64,000 nt of DNA from Corynebacterium sp. KPL1814 (GCF_000478175.1 NZ_KI515775.1:179674-243673); one strand, 5' to 3'; positions 1 to 9,102 are shown, counted from the first letter of the stretch. Program-made: numbers and translations. Notes: generated by a model not told the origin, from the letters alone.

Positions 1-212
1 CCGTGCTCTCGCGCTTGGGCGAAGGCTCGCGAGTAGTGCTCACTCACGACGTTGCCCAGCGCGATAACCTGCGGGTGGGCCGCCACGATGGGGTACAGGC
101 GGTCATCGAAAAGCTTAAGGGTCACGAGCTCTTCTCGCACATTACCCTTAAGCGATCGGAGCGCTCCGCCATTGCGGAACTCGTAACCGATCTATTAGAA
201 GGCAACGACTAA
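1..212 (+). CDS. PhoH-family ATPase, C-terminal fragment
   Basis: The reading frame is open from the window edge to a TAA at 210-212, so only about the last 70 residues are visible. They include the stretch [20 protein letters not shown] followed by an RHDG motif and a terminal SERS-containing segment. I recognise this as the C-terminus of actinobacterial PhoH-like proteins (PhoH2 type), which carry a P-loop ATPase/helicase-like domain after an N-terminal PIN RNase domain. The catalytic part lies outside the window, so activity cannot be judged. The assignment rests on the tail only. Confidence 0.7.
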   Translation, partial: VLSRLGEGSRVVLTHDVAQRDNLRVGRHDGVQAVIEKLKGHELFSHITLKRSERSAIAELVTDLLEGND

Positions 213-293
213 GCGAAGGGCTGGATGAATGCTATTCGCAGACAGCGAATTTAATGAAATCTATATGGCAAAAATTATCCAAGACCAGTAATA

Positions 294-872
294 ATGGTGC
301 CTATGAGCGAGAACGCCAAGCAGACTTCTGCGGACGATAAGAAAAAGGATTTCCGTATTCGGCCCTTCACTTCGGCCGATTACCCGCAGATGCGGGACAT
401 CTACGAGCAGGGCCTACAAACCGGCCATGCTACCTATGAAACCCGATCCTTGACCTACGAAGAATTTACGAGCTCCAAGATCATGGCCTCGGTGCACGTA
501 GCCGTTGAGGCAGACGACGATTCTAAGGTATTGGGGTGGGTTTCGGCCGCCCCGATTTCCTCGCGTACCGTCTTCCACGGGGTGGTAGAGGATTCCATTT
601 ACTTGGGATCTGATGCCCAAGGCCGTGGCATTGCAGGGGCCTTGCTCGATTGCCTCATTGAAGTGTGCAAGGACCTGCACAAGTGGGCCATCCACTCCTG
701 GATCTTCCCAGAAAATGAAGGTTCTGCGGGCCTGCACAAGTCTCGCGGGTTTGAAAAGGTCGGCACCTACTCACACATGGCCAAGATGACCTATGGCGAG
801 TTGGCCGGTCAGTGGCGCGATACCGATGTCTACGAGCTCCTGCTTCCCAAGCCGGAGGAAAAGCACCTCTAA
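294..872 (+). CDS. GNAT family N-acetyltransferase (phosphinothricin/methionine sulfoximine acetyltransferase-like)
   Basis: A 192-residue GNAT protein. The acetyl-CoA binding motif A is visible as QGRGIAG (about 109-115), after the substrate-side motif GHATYET (about 44-50) that is typical of the Pat/YncA subfamily acetylating small amines such as phosphinothricin or methionine sulfoximine. A second ATG nine bases downstream (303) is an equally good start, and neither has a clear Shine-Dalgarno. The first 20 residues are charged and probably disordered. A strong hairpin terminator follows. The exact substrate is not predictable from sequence. Confidence 0.82.
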   Translation: MVPMSENAKQTSADDKKKDFRIRPFTSADYPQMRDIYEQGLQTGHATYETRSLTYEEFTSSKIMASVHVAVEADDDSKVLGWVSAAPISSRTVFHGVVEDSIYLGSDAQGRGIAGALLDCLIEVCKDLHKWAIHSWIFPENEGSAGLHKSRGFEKVGTYSHMAKMTYGELAGQWRDTDVYELLLPKPEEKHL

Positions 873-894
873 AGGCGCTGTGCCATTTAACCAC

Positions 895-953
895 GAAGGC
901 CGTAGCGATGCCGGGGAGAATTAATCATTCCGGTCGCTACGGCCTTTCGTTGT
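895..953. terminator. Bidirectional hairpin terminator
   Basis: GAAGGCCGTAGCGA on the left pairs with TCGCTACGGCCTT on the right, with a second short GC stem (CCGG/CCGG) inside and a T-rich tail after it. It ends the acetyltransferase transcript. Before the IS inserted it probably also ended the DUF2316/MFS operon coming from the other side. Confidence 0.8.
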
Positions 954-1002
954 TTTCTACCACGCAGTGTGCGTAGGTAAAGCTTGGTGAGATACGCGGC
1001 CT

Positions 1003-1010
1003 TAGACTGC
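1003..1010. repeat. Target site duplication, left copy (TAGACTGC)
   Basis: TAGACTGC directly abuts the left inverted repeat (GGGTTAAGTAGCA, from 1011) and is repeated exactly at 2421-2428. An 8-bp direct repeat is the size expected for IS256-class transposition. Confidence 0.92.
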
Positions 1011-2420
1011 GGGTTAAGTAGCAAAATGTGTGTCTGGTGGGCGTGTCGTCGGTTGGGCGCCTTTTGTCATTTCATGGGTCCTTTTCTGATTCCTATGGAG
1101 TGTGAGTATTCGGTTGGGATAGCGTTGTCGTAGAAGGCTGGTCGGCCTGTTTCCGGGTCGGCTGTGTTGTGGTCTTCTGGGGTAAGGCCTTGGACTTTGG
1201 CGAGTTGGTCTTGCCCGAAATTGCACTGCCTGGCGATCTCTAATGGGTCGTCAGGCAGTTGTGTTTGTGAATACAGGTACCATTCCAGCATTTTGCGTTG
1301 TCGTTCTCCTGTTCTTCCACGGTGAGCATCAGCGATGCGTTTGAGCGGGGCGTTAACTCCGCCTTCGAGGCTGTTTGTCGTTGCTACCCAACGCTGTGGC
1401 ATAAGAGCATGTGGTGGTGGCTTAAGGTAGGTAAATAGATGTTGTTTCTGCGAAAGGTTTCGCAGTGATTTATAGGCTTGGCGAACGCGTAAATGGGTCC
1501 ATTCCCACTTACGGTTGGACCTGCGGCGGTGTGTAGGGGTCAGGGTTTTCTCGGAAAGGAAGTGTTTATAGACCTGGCCGAAGTCATGCAGGTTCTTCGT
1601 CCATTCCCGTGCTTGGTCTAGGGTGCTGATTTTGGTTAATTGCAGTGCTAGGCCATAGATGGCTTTGCCGGCATCGGTGCGTGGCCGGCTGGTGGTGTAT
1701 CGGCGGATTACGCGTTGGGCATGGACTAGGCAGCGCTGGATTGGTGTGTGTGGCCAGCATGTTGCGATGGCTGATTGGGCGCCGAGTCCGCCATCAAGTA
1801 CGACGCATAACGGTGGCGCTATGTTTTTAAGTAATTGAATATAGGCGTCGGTGGATTCCTTTTTAGCCCAGTGCCAGGCAATGACGTGGTCATGGCTTGC
1901 TGCGACAAGCAGGCAGCCTGCCGCGGTGTAGGTGCCGTCGATGAAGATTTGGTCGTAGATTCGGTGAGGGTCCGGGGTATTAGGGATATCGATAAGCCAA
2001 AAGGGTTCAAACCGGCGGTTGAGAGTCCACCGGCTTATTCCTTGTTGCTGAGCGAGCTGGTTCAATGACGTTGTAGATACCGCGTAGCGGTAGAAGGCGC
2101 GGAAGTCCCGGGACTGGGTATGGTCAGTTCGTTGGCGCGTTAGGGAGCTTCCGCAGTTGGGGTCTTTGCATCGCCATCTGGTTTTCCCTTTGGATGTTGT
2201 GCCATTTTTCTTCATCTGCCCTGCACAAATAGGGCATCGTGGTCGGTTAGTAGTCACCGGAAAATTCAACCAGCTCACCACATACCACATGCAGGTGCCA
2301 TTCCGGTGGATTGAACAAAAAGCAGGGCCGAATAAGCCCCAGAAGCTTATTCAGCTCCTATTTAAACAAGCTAACCAGCGCTTACGCTGAAACCGAGACA
2401 CACTTCCTGCTACTTAACCC
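1011..2420 (-). mobile_element. Complete IS1249-type insertion sequence (IS256 family), 1410 bp
   Basis: The ends are inverted repeats. The left end reads GGGTTAAGTAGCA then TGTGTC five bases later. The right end (complement, from 2420) reads the same GGGTTAAGTAGCA then TGTGTC five bases later. Both ends are flanked by TAGACTGC. One full-length transposase lies inside on the minus strand. Intact ends, intact ORF and a perfect duplication suggest a recent and possibly active insertion. Length agrees with IS1249 relatives known from corynebacteria (about 1.4 kb). Confidence 0.92.
1067..2290 (-). CDS. IS1249-type transposase
   Basis: 407 residues at most. The N-terminus carries a zinc-ribbon-like CPIC ... 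C(x4)C motif, followed by a helix-turn-helix-like segment and a DDE-type catalytic core. Candidate acidic residues are the D of FIDGTYT, the D of VVLDGGLGA and the E of NSLEGG. This layout matches the IS1249 group of corynebacterial transposases, which cut and paste their own element. The start is uncertain: ATG 2290, or GTG 2257, which gives the more usual N-terminus VTTNRPRCPIC. The gene is unbroken. Confidence 0.9.
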   Translation of the reverse strand: MWYVVSWLNFPVTTNRPRCPICAGQMKKNGTTSKGKTRWRCKDPNCGSSLTRQRTDHTQSRDFRAFYRYAVSTTSLNQLAQQQGISRWTLNRRFEPFWLIDIPNTPDPHRIYDQIFIDGTYTAAGCLLVAASHDHVIAWHWAKKESTDAYIQLLKNIAPPLCVVLDGGLGAQSAIATCWPHTPIQRCLVHAQRVIRRYTTSRPRTDAGKAIYGLALQLTKISTLDQAREWTKNLHDFGQVYKHFLSEKTLTPTHRRRSNRKWEWTHLRVRQAYKSLRNLSQKQHLFTYLKPPPHALMPQRWVATTNSLEGGVNAPLKRIADAHRGRTGERQRKMLEWYLYSQTQLPDDPLEIARQCNFGQDQLAKVQGLTPEDHNTADPETGRPAFYDNAIPTEYSHSIGIRKGPMK

Positions 2421-2713
2421 TAGACTGCGGGCACCTCCCAGCGCCCAAACCATCTCTGTGCCTGTGGACGCATGGAATCGCTCAGGCGGCTAAAGGGTGG
2501 CACGGCGATGCCTTCGCGCTCGGCCAAGGCCACGAGGTAATCGCGGGTGCGCCAAACCTCGATGGGGCTTGCCTCGATATCGAGCACCTCCGCGAGGCCG
2601 CCGGGTTGGTAGCCGAGGGCGGACTCGATGGGGGCATCGGCAAGCGGCAGGTTATCGCGCAATGCATGCAACTCCCTGCTAGTAGCGGCGGTTTCTGCGG
2701 GGTTGAGAGACAT
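2420..2713 (-). CDS. Small protein resembling DUF2316
   Basis: 97 residues beginning MSLNPAETAATSREL. Layout and motifs (N-terminal MSLN..E...TS.EL, mid-protein WRTRDYLV, C-terminal PF..L and an aromatic tail) recall DUF2316, small proteins often found beside transporters, of unknown function. Its ATG overlaps the MFS stop by one base (TAATG), so it is translationally coupled in the TetR-MFS operon. The IS1249-type element inserted exactly at its stop codon. Position 2420, the last IS base, now supplies the final G of TAG. Without the IS the codon would be TAA, so the protein is unchanged. Confidence 0.6.
   Translation of the reverse strand: MSLNPAETAATSRELHALRDNLPLADAPIESALGYQPGGLAEVLDIEASPIEVWRTRDYLVALAEREGIAVPPFSRLSDSMRPQAQRWFGRWEVPAV
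2421..2428. repeat. Target site duplication, right copy (TAGACTGC)
   Basis: Exact copy of 1003-1010 immediately outside the right inverted repeat. It overlaps the last codons of the neighbouring minus-strand gene. Confidence 0.92.
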
Positions 2714-4281
2714 TAATCGATCGTCTCCTTCAGGCGGTCCTCGCGCAGGGGAAGCAGGACCAGGAGGGCGACGATGACGAGCGGCACCATCAGCGCGATA
2801 ACCGGGGTCAGGCCGTCATTATAGGAATTTAATACTGCCTGCTCGAGCGGCTCTGGCAGGGAAGACACCAAATCCGGCGTGAGGCTATTGGCATTGCCAT
2901 CAGCGTTACTGAACTTTTCGGCATAGGCCGCGCCCTCAGGGCCGAGCTGCTGGATGGCCTGCGGCAGGCGGTTGGCCATCTCATCCTGCATGTTATTGAT
3001 GAACATGGAACCGACCAGGGAAGCGCCCAGGGCAGAGCCGATCTGGCGGAAAAAGTTATTCGCCGCGGTAGCGGTGCCCACCTGGGAGAGCGGGAAGGAG
3101 TTCTGGACGATGAGGACCAGCACCTGCATGACCATGCCCAGGCCGATGCCGAAAGCGAGGAACTCGAATCCCAGTTGAGTGAGGGATGTGTCTACCGACA
3201 GGCGGGACATCCAGAAGAGTGCACCGGCGGTAATGGCGAGGCCGATGAGGGGGTAGATCTTGTAGCGGCCGGTGCGGGCGATGATGAAGCCGACACCGGT
3301 GGAGGTGCCGATAAGGCCAACCATCATCGGAATCATCATCAGGCCAGCTTTGGTGGGTGATAGGGTGTGGACCATTTGCAGGTAGGTGGGCATATAGCCC
3401 AGCACGCCGAACATGGCTAGGCCCAAAATGACGCCGGACAGGGTGGTCAGGGCCATGTTGCGGTTCTTGAAGAGGCGAACCGGGATAAGCGGTTCGGCAG
3501 CGCGCAATTCCACGATGGTGGTAATGATGGCGCCGACGAGGGTGATGGCGCCGAGGGTGAGGATCATGGAGGAATCCCAGTCGTACTCGGTGCCGCCCCA
3601 GGTGGTCATGAGGATAAGGGAAGCGGTGGTAATGGCGATGAAGGTGGCGCCAAGCCAGTCAAAGCGCTTCATATCGGCCTGGCCCACGCGCAGGTTGAGC
3701 ACCAAGATGCAGACCACCATGGCCAGCAGACCGAGCGGGATGTTCATCCACATGCCCCAACGCCAGCCGGGGCCATCAGTAAACCAGCCGCCCAAGACGG
3801 GCCCGAGGACAGAGGACAGGCCGAAGACGCCGCCCATGATGCCCATGAACTTGCCGCGCTCGCGCGAGGAGGTGACCTCGGCGATGATGGACTGTGAGGA
3901 AATCATCATGAACCCAGCGCCAAAGCCTTGCACGGCGCGGGCGACGATGAGGACCGTCATGGAATCGGCAAAACCACCGACGGCGGATCCGACGACGAAG
4001 ACGGCGATGCCGCCAATGTAGAGCCACTTGCGGCCCAGCATGTCACCCAGCTTGCCGGAAATCGGCATGGCAATGGTCATGGTGACAAGGAATGCGGAGA
4101 TGACCCAGCTCATGTGGTCAACGCCGCCAAGCTCACCAACAATCGTTGGCAAAGCGGAAGAGAAAATCATCTGGCCCAGCGAGCTCATCAACATGGTGAG
4201 CACGAGCGCAGAGAAAATGAGCCCCAGGTTATCCGCCCGCGACTGGCCCTGCGCAGGAGCCTTTTCGGCTGTATCTACCAT
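2713..4281 (-). CDS. MFS drug efflux transporter, DHA2 (EmrB/QacA) type
   Basis: 522 residues and about 14 hydrophobic segments, the size and topology of 14-TM DHA2 drug:H+ antiporters. Visible signatures are the loop 2-3 motif A GKLGDMLGRKW (about 76-86) and the antiporter motif C around GVFGLSSVLGPVLGG (about 151-165). It should export toxic or lipophilic compounds at the inner membrane using the proton gradient. Its start overlaps the end of the TetR gene by 7 bases and its stop overlaps the next gene's ATG, giving a three-gene operon probably repressed by that TetR. The substrate is unknown. Confidence 0.88.
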   Translation of the reverse strand: MVDTAEKAPAQGQSRADNLGLIFSALVLTMLMSSLGQMIFSSALPTIVGELGGVDHMSWVISAFLVTMTIAMPISGKLGDMLGRKWLYIGGIAVFVVGSAVGGFADSMTVLIVARAVQGFGAGFMMISSQSIIAEVTSSRERGKFMGIMGGVFGLSSVLGPVLGGWFTDGPGWRWGMWMNIPLGLLAMVVCILVLNLRVGQADMKRFDWLGATFIAITTASLILMTTWGGTEYDWDSSMILTLGAITLVGAIITTIVELRAAEPLIPVRLFKNRNMALTTLSGVILGLAMFGVLGYMPTYLQMVHTLSPTKAGLMMIPMMVGLIGTSTGVGFIIARTGRYKIYPLIGLAITAGALFWMSRLSVDTSLTQLGFEFLAFGIGLGMVMQVLVLIVQNSFPLSQVGTATAANNFFRQIGSALGASLVGSMFINNMQDEMANRLPQAIQQLGPEGAAYAEKFSNADGNANSLTPDLVSSLPEPLEQAVLNSYNDGLTPVIALMVPLVIVALLVLLPLREDRLKETID

Positions 4282-4907
4282 CGGATTCCTTTCATAAAAT
4301 CATTAATCAACATCAGTGAATCATTCAGACGCGACCTCAGGGCGTCGCTGCAATCGCTATCGGGGGCGGCAATGGAAAGCCAGAGGGCCTCGCGGACCAC
4401 ACCGGCGATGACCATGGCCTCCGTTGCCGTGGACTGGCCCTCGAGAATGCGCAGTTCCGGTTCCCGGTCAAGGCGCTCTTCGATGAGCCCAATAAGCTCG
4501 ATGGATTTTGCCCGCTTGCGGCTAATGGAGGCGGCGGCCGCCTCTGGGTCATTAGCAATGCGCTTGCGTCGCTCCCGAATGGTGGGATTAACGTGATGGC
4601 CCTCCATATGCTGTTCCACCAGGTTAAGGACTAGTTCCATGATGTTGGTGGTGGGTTCGTGGAGGAAATACTCACGCATTTCCTCGGTGAAGTCAGCACT
4701 TGGCGCCCCAAGCACGGCGGATTCCTTCGAATCGAAATAATTAAAAAACGTGCGCCGAGAAATACCGGCTAGTTCGCAGATCTCTTCAATAGTGACCTCG
4801 CCAAAGGAATGCTTGTCCACCAATTCGGTGGCGGCATCCTCAATGCGTAGCCGCGTTTCTAGGCGTTTCTGCTCGCGTAGTGATAGTTCTTCTTGCACAG
4901 AATGCAA
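4275..4907 (-). CDS. TetR family transcriptional regulator
   Basis: 210 residues. The N-terminal helix-turn-helix is clear around 39-60 (VTIEEICELAGISRRTFFNY), and the larger C-terminal part would bind ligand and dimerise. It is first in an operon with an MFS exporter and a DUF2316-like gene and overlaps the exporter start by 7 bases. A palindrome just before its ATG (4909-4942) is the likely operator, so it probably represses itself and the pump and is released by a pump substrate. Function is inferred from family and context. Confidence 0.87.
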   Translation of the reverse strand: MHSVQEELSLREQKRLETRLRIEDAATELVDKHSFGEVTIEEICELAGISRRTFFNYFDSKESAVLGAPSADFTEEMREYFLHEPTTNIMELVLNLVEQHMEGHHVNPTIRERRKRIANDPEAAAASISRKRAKSIELIGLIEERLDREPELRILEGQSTATEAMVIAGVVREALWLSIAAPDSDCSDALRSRLNDSLMLINDFMKGIRW

Positions 4908-4908
4908 C

Positions 4909-4942
4909 TTTACACTCGGTGCAAACTTGCACCAAGTGCAAA
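4909..4942. promoter_or_regulatory. Probable TetR operator (palindrome)
   Basis: Central inverted repeat GGTGCAA-ACTTGCACC extended outward by CACT/AGTG and TTT/AAA with two or three mismatches, about 34 bp in all. It lies immediately upstream of the TetR start at 4907, the usual place for an autoregulatory operator. Confidence 0.65.
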
Positions 4943-5070
4943 ATGGGTGATTTTGTAGATGTGTACGCCGAATTTATGGTGTAGTTCACAGCCTGCGCTT
5001 ACCGATGCCCCCCTCCTCCCCTTACTTACCTGTGCTTCCTGTGCTCGGGAAGCGCCTTCAGTCATGTGAA

Positions 5071-5103
5071 ACCCCCGCTCAGGAGTGATTTCCGAGCGGG
5101 GGT
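5071..5103 (-). terminator. fumC terminator
   Basis: Perfect 10-bp stem ACCCCCGCTC / GAGCGGGGGT with a 13-nt loop, 24 bases past the fumC stop in the direction of transcription, followed by a short T stretch. Confidence 0.75.
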
Positions 5104-5126
5104 GTTAGCGCTAAAAGTGGCTTAGC

Positions 5127-6527
5127 TTAGATATTGTCGCGCTCGCGGTTGGTCATGCTCAATACGTTCAAGCGCTTGTCCAGCTCTTCCTCGGTGAGGT
5201 TCTCTCCGTCAACAAAGCCCAGGTCAATGACGGCCTGGCGGACGGTGATCTTCTCATTGAGAGCGTGCTTTGCGGCTTTAGCGGCGTTCTCGTAGCCGAT
5301 GGCGGAGTTCAGTGGGGTCACGATGGAAGTGGAAGATTCCGCGAAGTGCTTCATGCGTTCCTCGTTGGCCTCGATGTGGTCGACGCACTTCTCAGCAAAG
5401 ACGCGGGCGGAGTTAGCCAGCAGGCGAGCCGACTCGAGCACGTTGCGCGCCATCATCGGGATGAAGACGTTGAGCTCGAACTGGCCTTGCGCACCGCCAA
5501 AGGCAACGGCTGCGTCATTGCCCACAACCTGGCCGGCCACCATGGTGACCGCCTCAGGGATAACCGGGTTGACCTTGCCCGGCATGATGGAAGAACCAGG
5601 CTGCAGGTCCTTCAGGTGGATTTCTGCCAGGCCGGTCAGTGGGCCTGAGCCCAGCATGCGCAGGTCGTTGGCAATCTTGTTGAAGGATACGGCCACCGAG
5701 CGCATGGCGCCGGAGAACTCTACGAGGCCATCGCGATTAGCCTGTGCCTCGAAGTGGTTTTCTGCTTCCTTCAGGTTTTCCACGCCGGTGAGCTTCTTGA
5801 GCTCCTCAGTCACCTTGCCGCCGAACTCAGCGGAGGTATTCAGGCCGGTGCCGGTGGCGGTACCACCGATGGCGAGCTCGCCCAAGCGCGGGAGGGTAGC
5901 CTCGATGCGCTCGATGCCGAGCTCCACCTGGCGGGCGTAGCCGCTGAACTCCTGGCCCAAGGTGATTGGGGTGGCGTCCATGAGGTGGGTGCGCCCGGCC
6001 TTGACGACGTCCGCGAATTCCTTCGCCTTCTTAGTCAAGGACTCGTGCAGGACCTTTAGGCCCGGAATGAGGTCATTGACAGCCGCTTCCGTAGCCGCCA
6101 CGTGGGTGGCGGTGGGGAAGGTGTCATTGGAGGACTGGCCCATGTTGACGTCATCGTTCGGGTGAACCTCTACGCCCTGCTTATGCACCAAGGAGGCGAT
6201 GACCTCGTTGGTGTTCATATTGGAAGAGGTGCCGGAGCCGGTCTGGAATACATCGATGGGGAAGGCATCGTTGTGCTTGCCATCCGCGATTTCCTGTGCG
6301 GCGGCGATAATGGCGTCTGCCTTTTCTGTATCCAGGCTGCCGGAGTCCTTGTTGACCTGTGCGCATGCAGCCTTGAGCAGGCCAAGCGCACGAATCTGCG
6401 CATCTTCCAAGCCGCGGCCGGAAATAGGGAAATTGTTTACCGCGCGCTGGGTCTGTGCGCGCCACAGGGCATCAGCGGGAACTTTAACCTCGCCCATAGT
6501 GTCATGTTCGGTACGGTATTCGGTCAT
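5127..6527 (-). CDS. fumC: Fumarate hydratase, class II
   Basis: 466 residues, the normal length for class II (iron-independent, homotetrameric) fumarase interconverting fumarate and L-malate in the TCA cycle. The family signature [11 protein letters not shown] is at about 311-321, on the flexible loop bearing the catalytic serine, and the catalytic histidine lies in [10 protein letters not shown] (about 178-187). I chose ATG 6527 ([14 protein letters not shown]) because GAGGTGA lies 5 bases before it. The GTG at 6536 falls within that ribosome-binding site. It is monocistronic with its own hairpin terminator. Confidence 0.96.
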   Translation of the reverse strand: MTEYRTEHDTMGEVKVPADALWRAQTQRAVNNFPISGRGLEDAQIRALGLLKAACAQVNKDSGSLDTEKADAIIAAAQEIADGKHNDAFPIDVFQTGSGTSSNMNTNEVIASLVHKQGVEVHPNDDVNMGQSSNDTFPTATHVAATEAAVNDLIPGLKVLHESLTKKAKEFADVVKAGRTHLMDATPITLGQEFSGYARQVELGIERIEATLPRLGELAIGGTATGTGLNTSAEFGGKVTEELKKLTGVENLKEAENHFEAQANRDGLVEFSGAMRSVAVSFNKIANDLRMLGSGPLTGLAEIHLKDLQPGSSIMPGKVNPVIPEAVTMVAGQVVGNDAAVAFGGAQGQFELNVFIPMMARNVLESARLLANSARVFAEKCVDHIEANEERMKHFAESSTSIVTPLNSAIGYENAAKAAKHALNEKITVRQAVIDLGFVDGENLTEEELDKRLNVLSMTNRERDNI

Positions 6528-6635
6528 GAGAATCACCTCGGTTGATTGATTGTGTGCACCTACCCCCAGTATGGCGAAAAGCTAAAAATCAGTGGGTGAA
6601 AAGCCCGAGTCTGCCCCGCCATTTGGGGGTGAGGT

Positions 6636-7649
6636 TTAGTTCTTGGTGGGGTCCGAGTAGTCCACCACTGAGTATTCCTGCAGCTTAGCCAGCTTGTGGA
6701 AGGAATCGACGTAGCGAATGGTGCCGGACTTGGAACGCATGACCAGCGAACGGGTGGAGGCACCATTATTGCGGTAGGAAACACCGCGCAGCATGTCACC
6801 ATTGGTCACGCCGGTAGCGGCGAAGTAGCAGTTCTTCGACGAAACCAAATCATTGGTGCCCAAGACCTTATCCAAGTCGTGTCCGGCAGCGCGGGCCTTT
6901 TCTGCTTCTTCTTCATCCTTCGGCCACAGCTTGCCCTGGATCTCGCCACCCATGCACCGCATGGCGCAGGCGGTGATGATGCCCTCAGGGGTACCTCCAA
7001 TGCCCATCATTATGTCGATGGAGTTGGAATCCTGGCAGGCGGCGATGGCACCTGCCACATCGCCATCCATAATGAGGCGCACCTTGGCTCCTGCCTCGCG
7101 GATCTCCTGGATGAGCTTTTCGTGGCGCGGGCGGTCCAATACCACCACGGTGATATCGGCGGTGCGCAGGCCCTTTGCTTTGGCCACGGACTCGATATTC
7201 CATTGCACGGACTGGTTGATATCGATGGATCCGACGGCTTCTGGGCCCACGGCGATCTTTTCCATGTAGAAGACCGCAGATGGGTCATACATGGTGCCGC
7301 GCTCTGCGGCGGCGATTACGGAAATGGCATTGGGGCGGCCCTCGGCCATCAATCGCGTGCCATCTACCGGGTCCACAGCAATGTCCATCGCCGCGCCTTC
7401 GCCCGTGCCGACCTCTTCACCGTTGAAGAGCATCGGGGCCTCATCCTTTTCGCCCTCACCAATGACGACAACGCCCTGCATCGCCACGGAGTTAATCAGT
7501 TTGCGCATGGCATCGACTGCCGCGCCATCGCCCTCATTCTTCATGCCACGACCAACCCAGCGGCCAGAGGCCAAGGCGGCGGCTTCGGTCACGCGCACCA
7601 GCTCCATGGCCAAGTTACGGTCGGGCAAATAAGAAGTATTTTCGGACAT
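6636..7649 (-). CDS. glpX: Fructose-1,6-bisphosphatase, class II
   Basis: 337 residues with the class II FBPase signature DPVDGT after a conserved N-terminal block ([20 protein letters not shown]). It hydrolyses fructose-1,6-bisphosphate to fructose-6-phosphate for gluconeogenesis. Corynebacteria rely on this class II enzyme. ATG 7649 ([18 protein letters not shown]) is preferred over a longer start at 7697 because it fits the usual N-terminus and GGAAGG lies upstream. It is divergent from the DUF4245 gene, an arrangement conserved in the genus. Confidence 0.95.
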   Translation of the reverse strand: MSENTSYLPDRNLAMELVRVTEAAALASGRWVGRGMKNEGDGAAVDAMRKLINSVAMQGVVVIGEGEKDEAPMLFNGEEVGTGEGAAMDIAVDPVDGTRLMAEGRPNAISVIAAAERGTMYDPSAVFYMEKIAVGPEAVGSIDINQSVQWNIESVAKAKGLRTADITVVVLDRPRHEKLIQEIREAGAKVRLIMDGDVAGAIAACQDSNSIDIMMGIGGTPEGIITACAMRCMGGEIQGKLWPKDEEEAEKARAAGHDLDKVLGTNDLVSSKNCYFAATGVTNGDMLRGVSYRNNGASTRSLVMRSKSGTIRYVDSFHKLAKLQEYSVVDYSDPTKN

Positions 7650-7853
7650 GTGTAGTGGTTGCCTTCCATGTTTTCTCACCGTGGGGGTAATTCCCACGCG
7701 ATTAGTGTTCTACTTGTCCTATTCTGGCACTTTTTGGCGTCAATAGGTCCGATTTGGGGCCCCTTTTGCGGGGTTTTTCCTTTCTCTAGGCAGCATTATC
7801 GGCGCGAATGTGCGCACGCGGGAGGCATGTGGCACTTTCACGGTGGCTCATGC

Positions 7854-7859
7854 GATACT
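7854..7859 (+). promoter_or_regulatory. -10 box (GATACT) of the leaderless DUF4245 gene
   Basis: TGC-GATACT is an extended -10 box. The GTG at 7867 begins seven bases after it, where transcription would start, so the mRNA is probably leaderless. Confidence 0.6.
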
Positions 7860-7866
7860 AAGGCGC

Positions 7867-8436
7867 GTGGCTGCAGAACAAAGACCGAAGATTTTCGAAG
7901 GCGCTCGCGACATCATTTTGTCCCTTTCCGTAGTGGTGGTCATGATGTTGCTCGTGGTGGGCGCGACGGGGCTTTGCTCGGTGAATCCGGAAACAGAGCA
8001 AGGCCCAGTTCAAGAGGTAGACGAGGAGACCTTCCTGGATACGCAGGCTCGCGCCGGTATTGGTGCTATCCGAGATCCCCAGATGCCCGAAGGCTGGCAG
8101 GCCAATGCGGCCCGCCGTTCGCAGCTAGGCGGCGACACAGCCACCGTCGTCAGCTGGCTTACCGCGGATGGAAACTACGTGGAATCCACCCAAACCCAGG
8201 TTTCTGCAGAAGAGGCGGGCGAAAAATACGACGCTAACTATCGCGGGCTGAACTCAATGCGCGAGGTAGCCGGCCATCAGGTGCGCGTGCTGGCAAGTGA
8301 CGACGATTCTGTGCGCCGCTTGTGGATCGCCGACTTGGGCGATGCCCGCCTCATCATCTCCGGTGCAGCCCCCGATGAAGAATTCGCTGCAGCCACCGAG
8401 GCCTTCATCAAGGCCGAACCTATAAGCGGAAAGTAA
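7867..8436 (+). CDS. DUF4245 family membrane-anchored protein
   Basis: 189 residues from GTG 7867. One hydrophobic segment near the N-terminus (IILSLSVVVVMMLLVVGATG) suggests a single membrane anchor with the rest outside the cell. This is the DUF4245 family, conserved in actinobacteria beside glpX, with no established biochemical role. A longer ORF from 7810 exists, but the -10 box GATACT at 7854 lies inside that extension and argues for the shorter form. The 3' end overlaps the convergent gene at 8420 by 17 bases. Confidence 0.75.
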   Translation: MAAEQRPKIFEGARDIILSLSVVVVMMLLVVGATGLCSVNPETEQGPVQEVDEETFLDTQARAGIGAIRDPQMPEGWQANAARRSQLGGDTATVVSWLTADGNYVESTQTQVSAEEAGEKYDANYRGLNSMREVAGHQVRVLASDDDSVRRLWIADLGDARLIISGAAPDEEFAAATEAFIKAEPISGK

Positions 8437-8800
8437 CCTCGCTGAGCCCCTCGGCGTCCGCTTGCACTGTGATTCCTTCTGTATCACCGGTGGCTTCGTC
8501 CAAGGCAGCGGCATCCAGCCCGCTCAAACGCGTCTTTTCTAGGTAGACGTCCACGCGCTCGCGCTGGGAACGCTGCGGGTAGATGGAGACTTGGACCACT
8601 TTGGCATCGGCAAGCAGCAGCACGATGGACCGGGAAAAGTAACTCAATTCCTCCTCTGTGGCCGAAACCTGGGTGCTGGTATGTGCCGGCCCGAAAAATT
8701 CCTCTACCAGCGCGCGGGAATCGCCGCCCATGATGGAGCCTGCCGATGCCGATTTGGAGACGAAATCAATCCGCCTTCCCGGGTAACCATAAATCTGCAT
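8420..8800 (-). CDS. Conserved hypothetical protein in the xseAB operon
   Basis: 126 residues, starting [13 protein letters not shown]. Not recognised. No signal peptide or membrane segment is visible. The sequence is acidic, with alternating hydrophobic stretches (SIVLLLADAKVVQVSIYP) suggesting a small alpha/beta fold. Its ATG overlaps the xseB stop (TAATG), so it is the third gene of an xseA-xseB operon and probably co-translated with the small subunit. Being a real gene is well supported by this coupling. A role in exonuclease VII function would be guesswork. Confidence 0.7.
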   Translation of the reverse strand: MQIYGYPGRRIDFVSKSASAGSIMGGDSRALVEEFFGPAHTSTQVSATEEELSYFSRSIVLLLADAKVVQVSIYPQRSQRERVDVYLEKTRLSGLDAAALDEATGDTEGITVQADAEGLSEVTFRL

Positions 8801-9078
8801 TACTCTTCACCCTCCTCAGCCTGCTGCTCGCTGTGTTCCGCCTTTTCAAGGGCATCCTCCACCCGCTTGGATGCGCCATCCAAGTGGGACTCGCACGTGC
8901 GAGCAAGCGCCTCGCCGCGCTCCCAATACTTCAGAGACTCGTCCAAGCCCATCTGGCCGAGCTCTAGAATCTTGACGGTTTCAATGAGCTCATCGCGCGC
9001 CTGTTCGTAGCTCAATTCCTCTACGGGAGTAAAGGCATCCTGGCCCGGCTGGCCGGAACCAATAGTTTCATCTGACAT
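8800..9078 (-). CDS. xseB: Exodeoxyribonuclease VII small subunit
   Basis: 92 residues. The family core is visible: [17 protein letters not shown], then a helical stretch with [14 protein letters not shown]. Several XseB copies bind one XseA to form the cytoplasmic exonuclease that cuts single-stranded DNA in both directions. ATG 9078 is preferred over TTG 9084 because AGGAG lies nine bases before the ATG and only three before the TTG. The acidic, Glu-rich C-terminal tail is longer than in E. coli. It sits between xseA (24-base gap) and a coupled hypothetical gene. Confidence 0.92.
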   Translation of the reverse strand: MSDETIGSGQPGQDAFTPVEELSYEQARDELIETVKILELGQMGLDESLKYWERGEALARTCESHLDGASKRVEDALEKAEHSEQQAEEGEE

Positions 9079-9102
9079 CAGCAATTCTCCTACTATTTCT
9101 GG

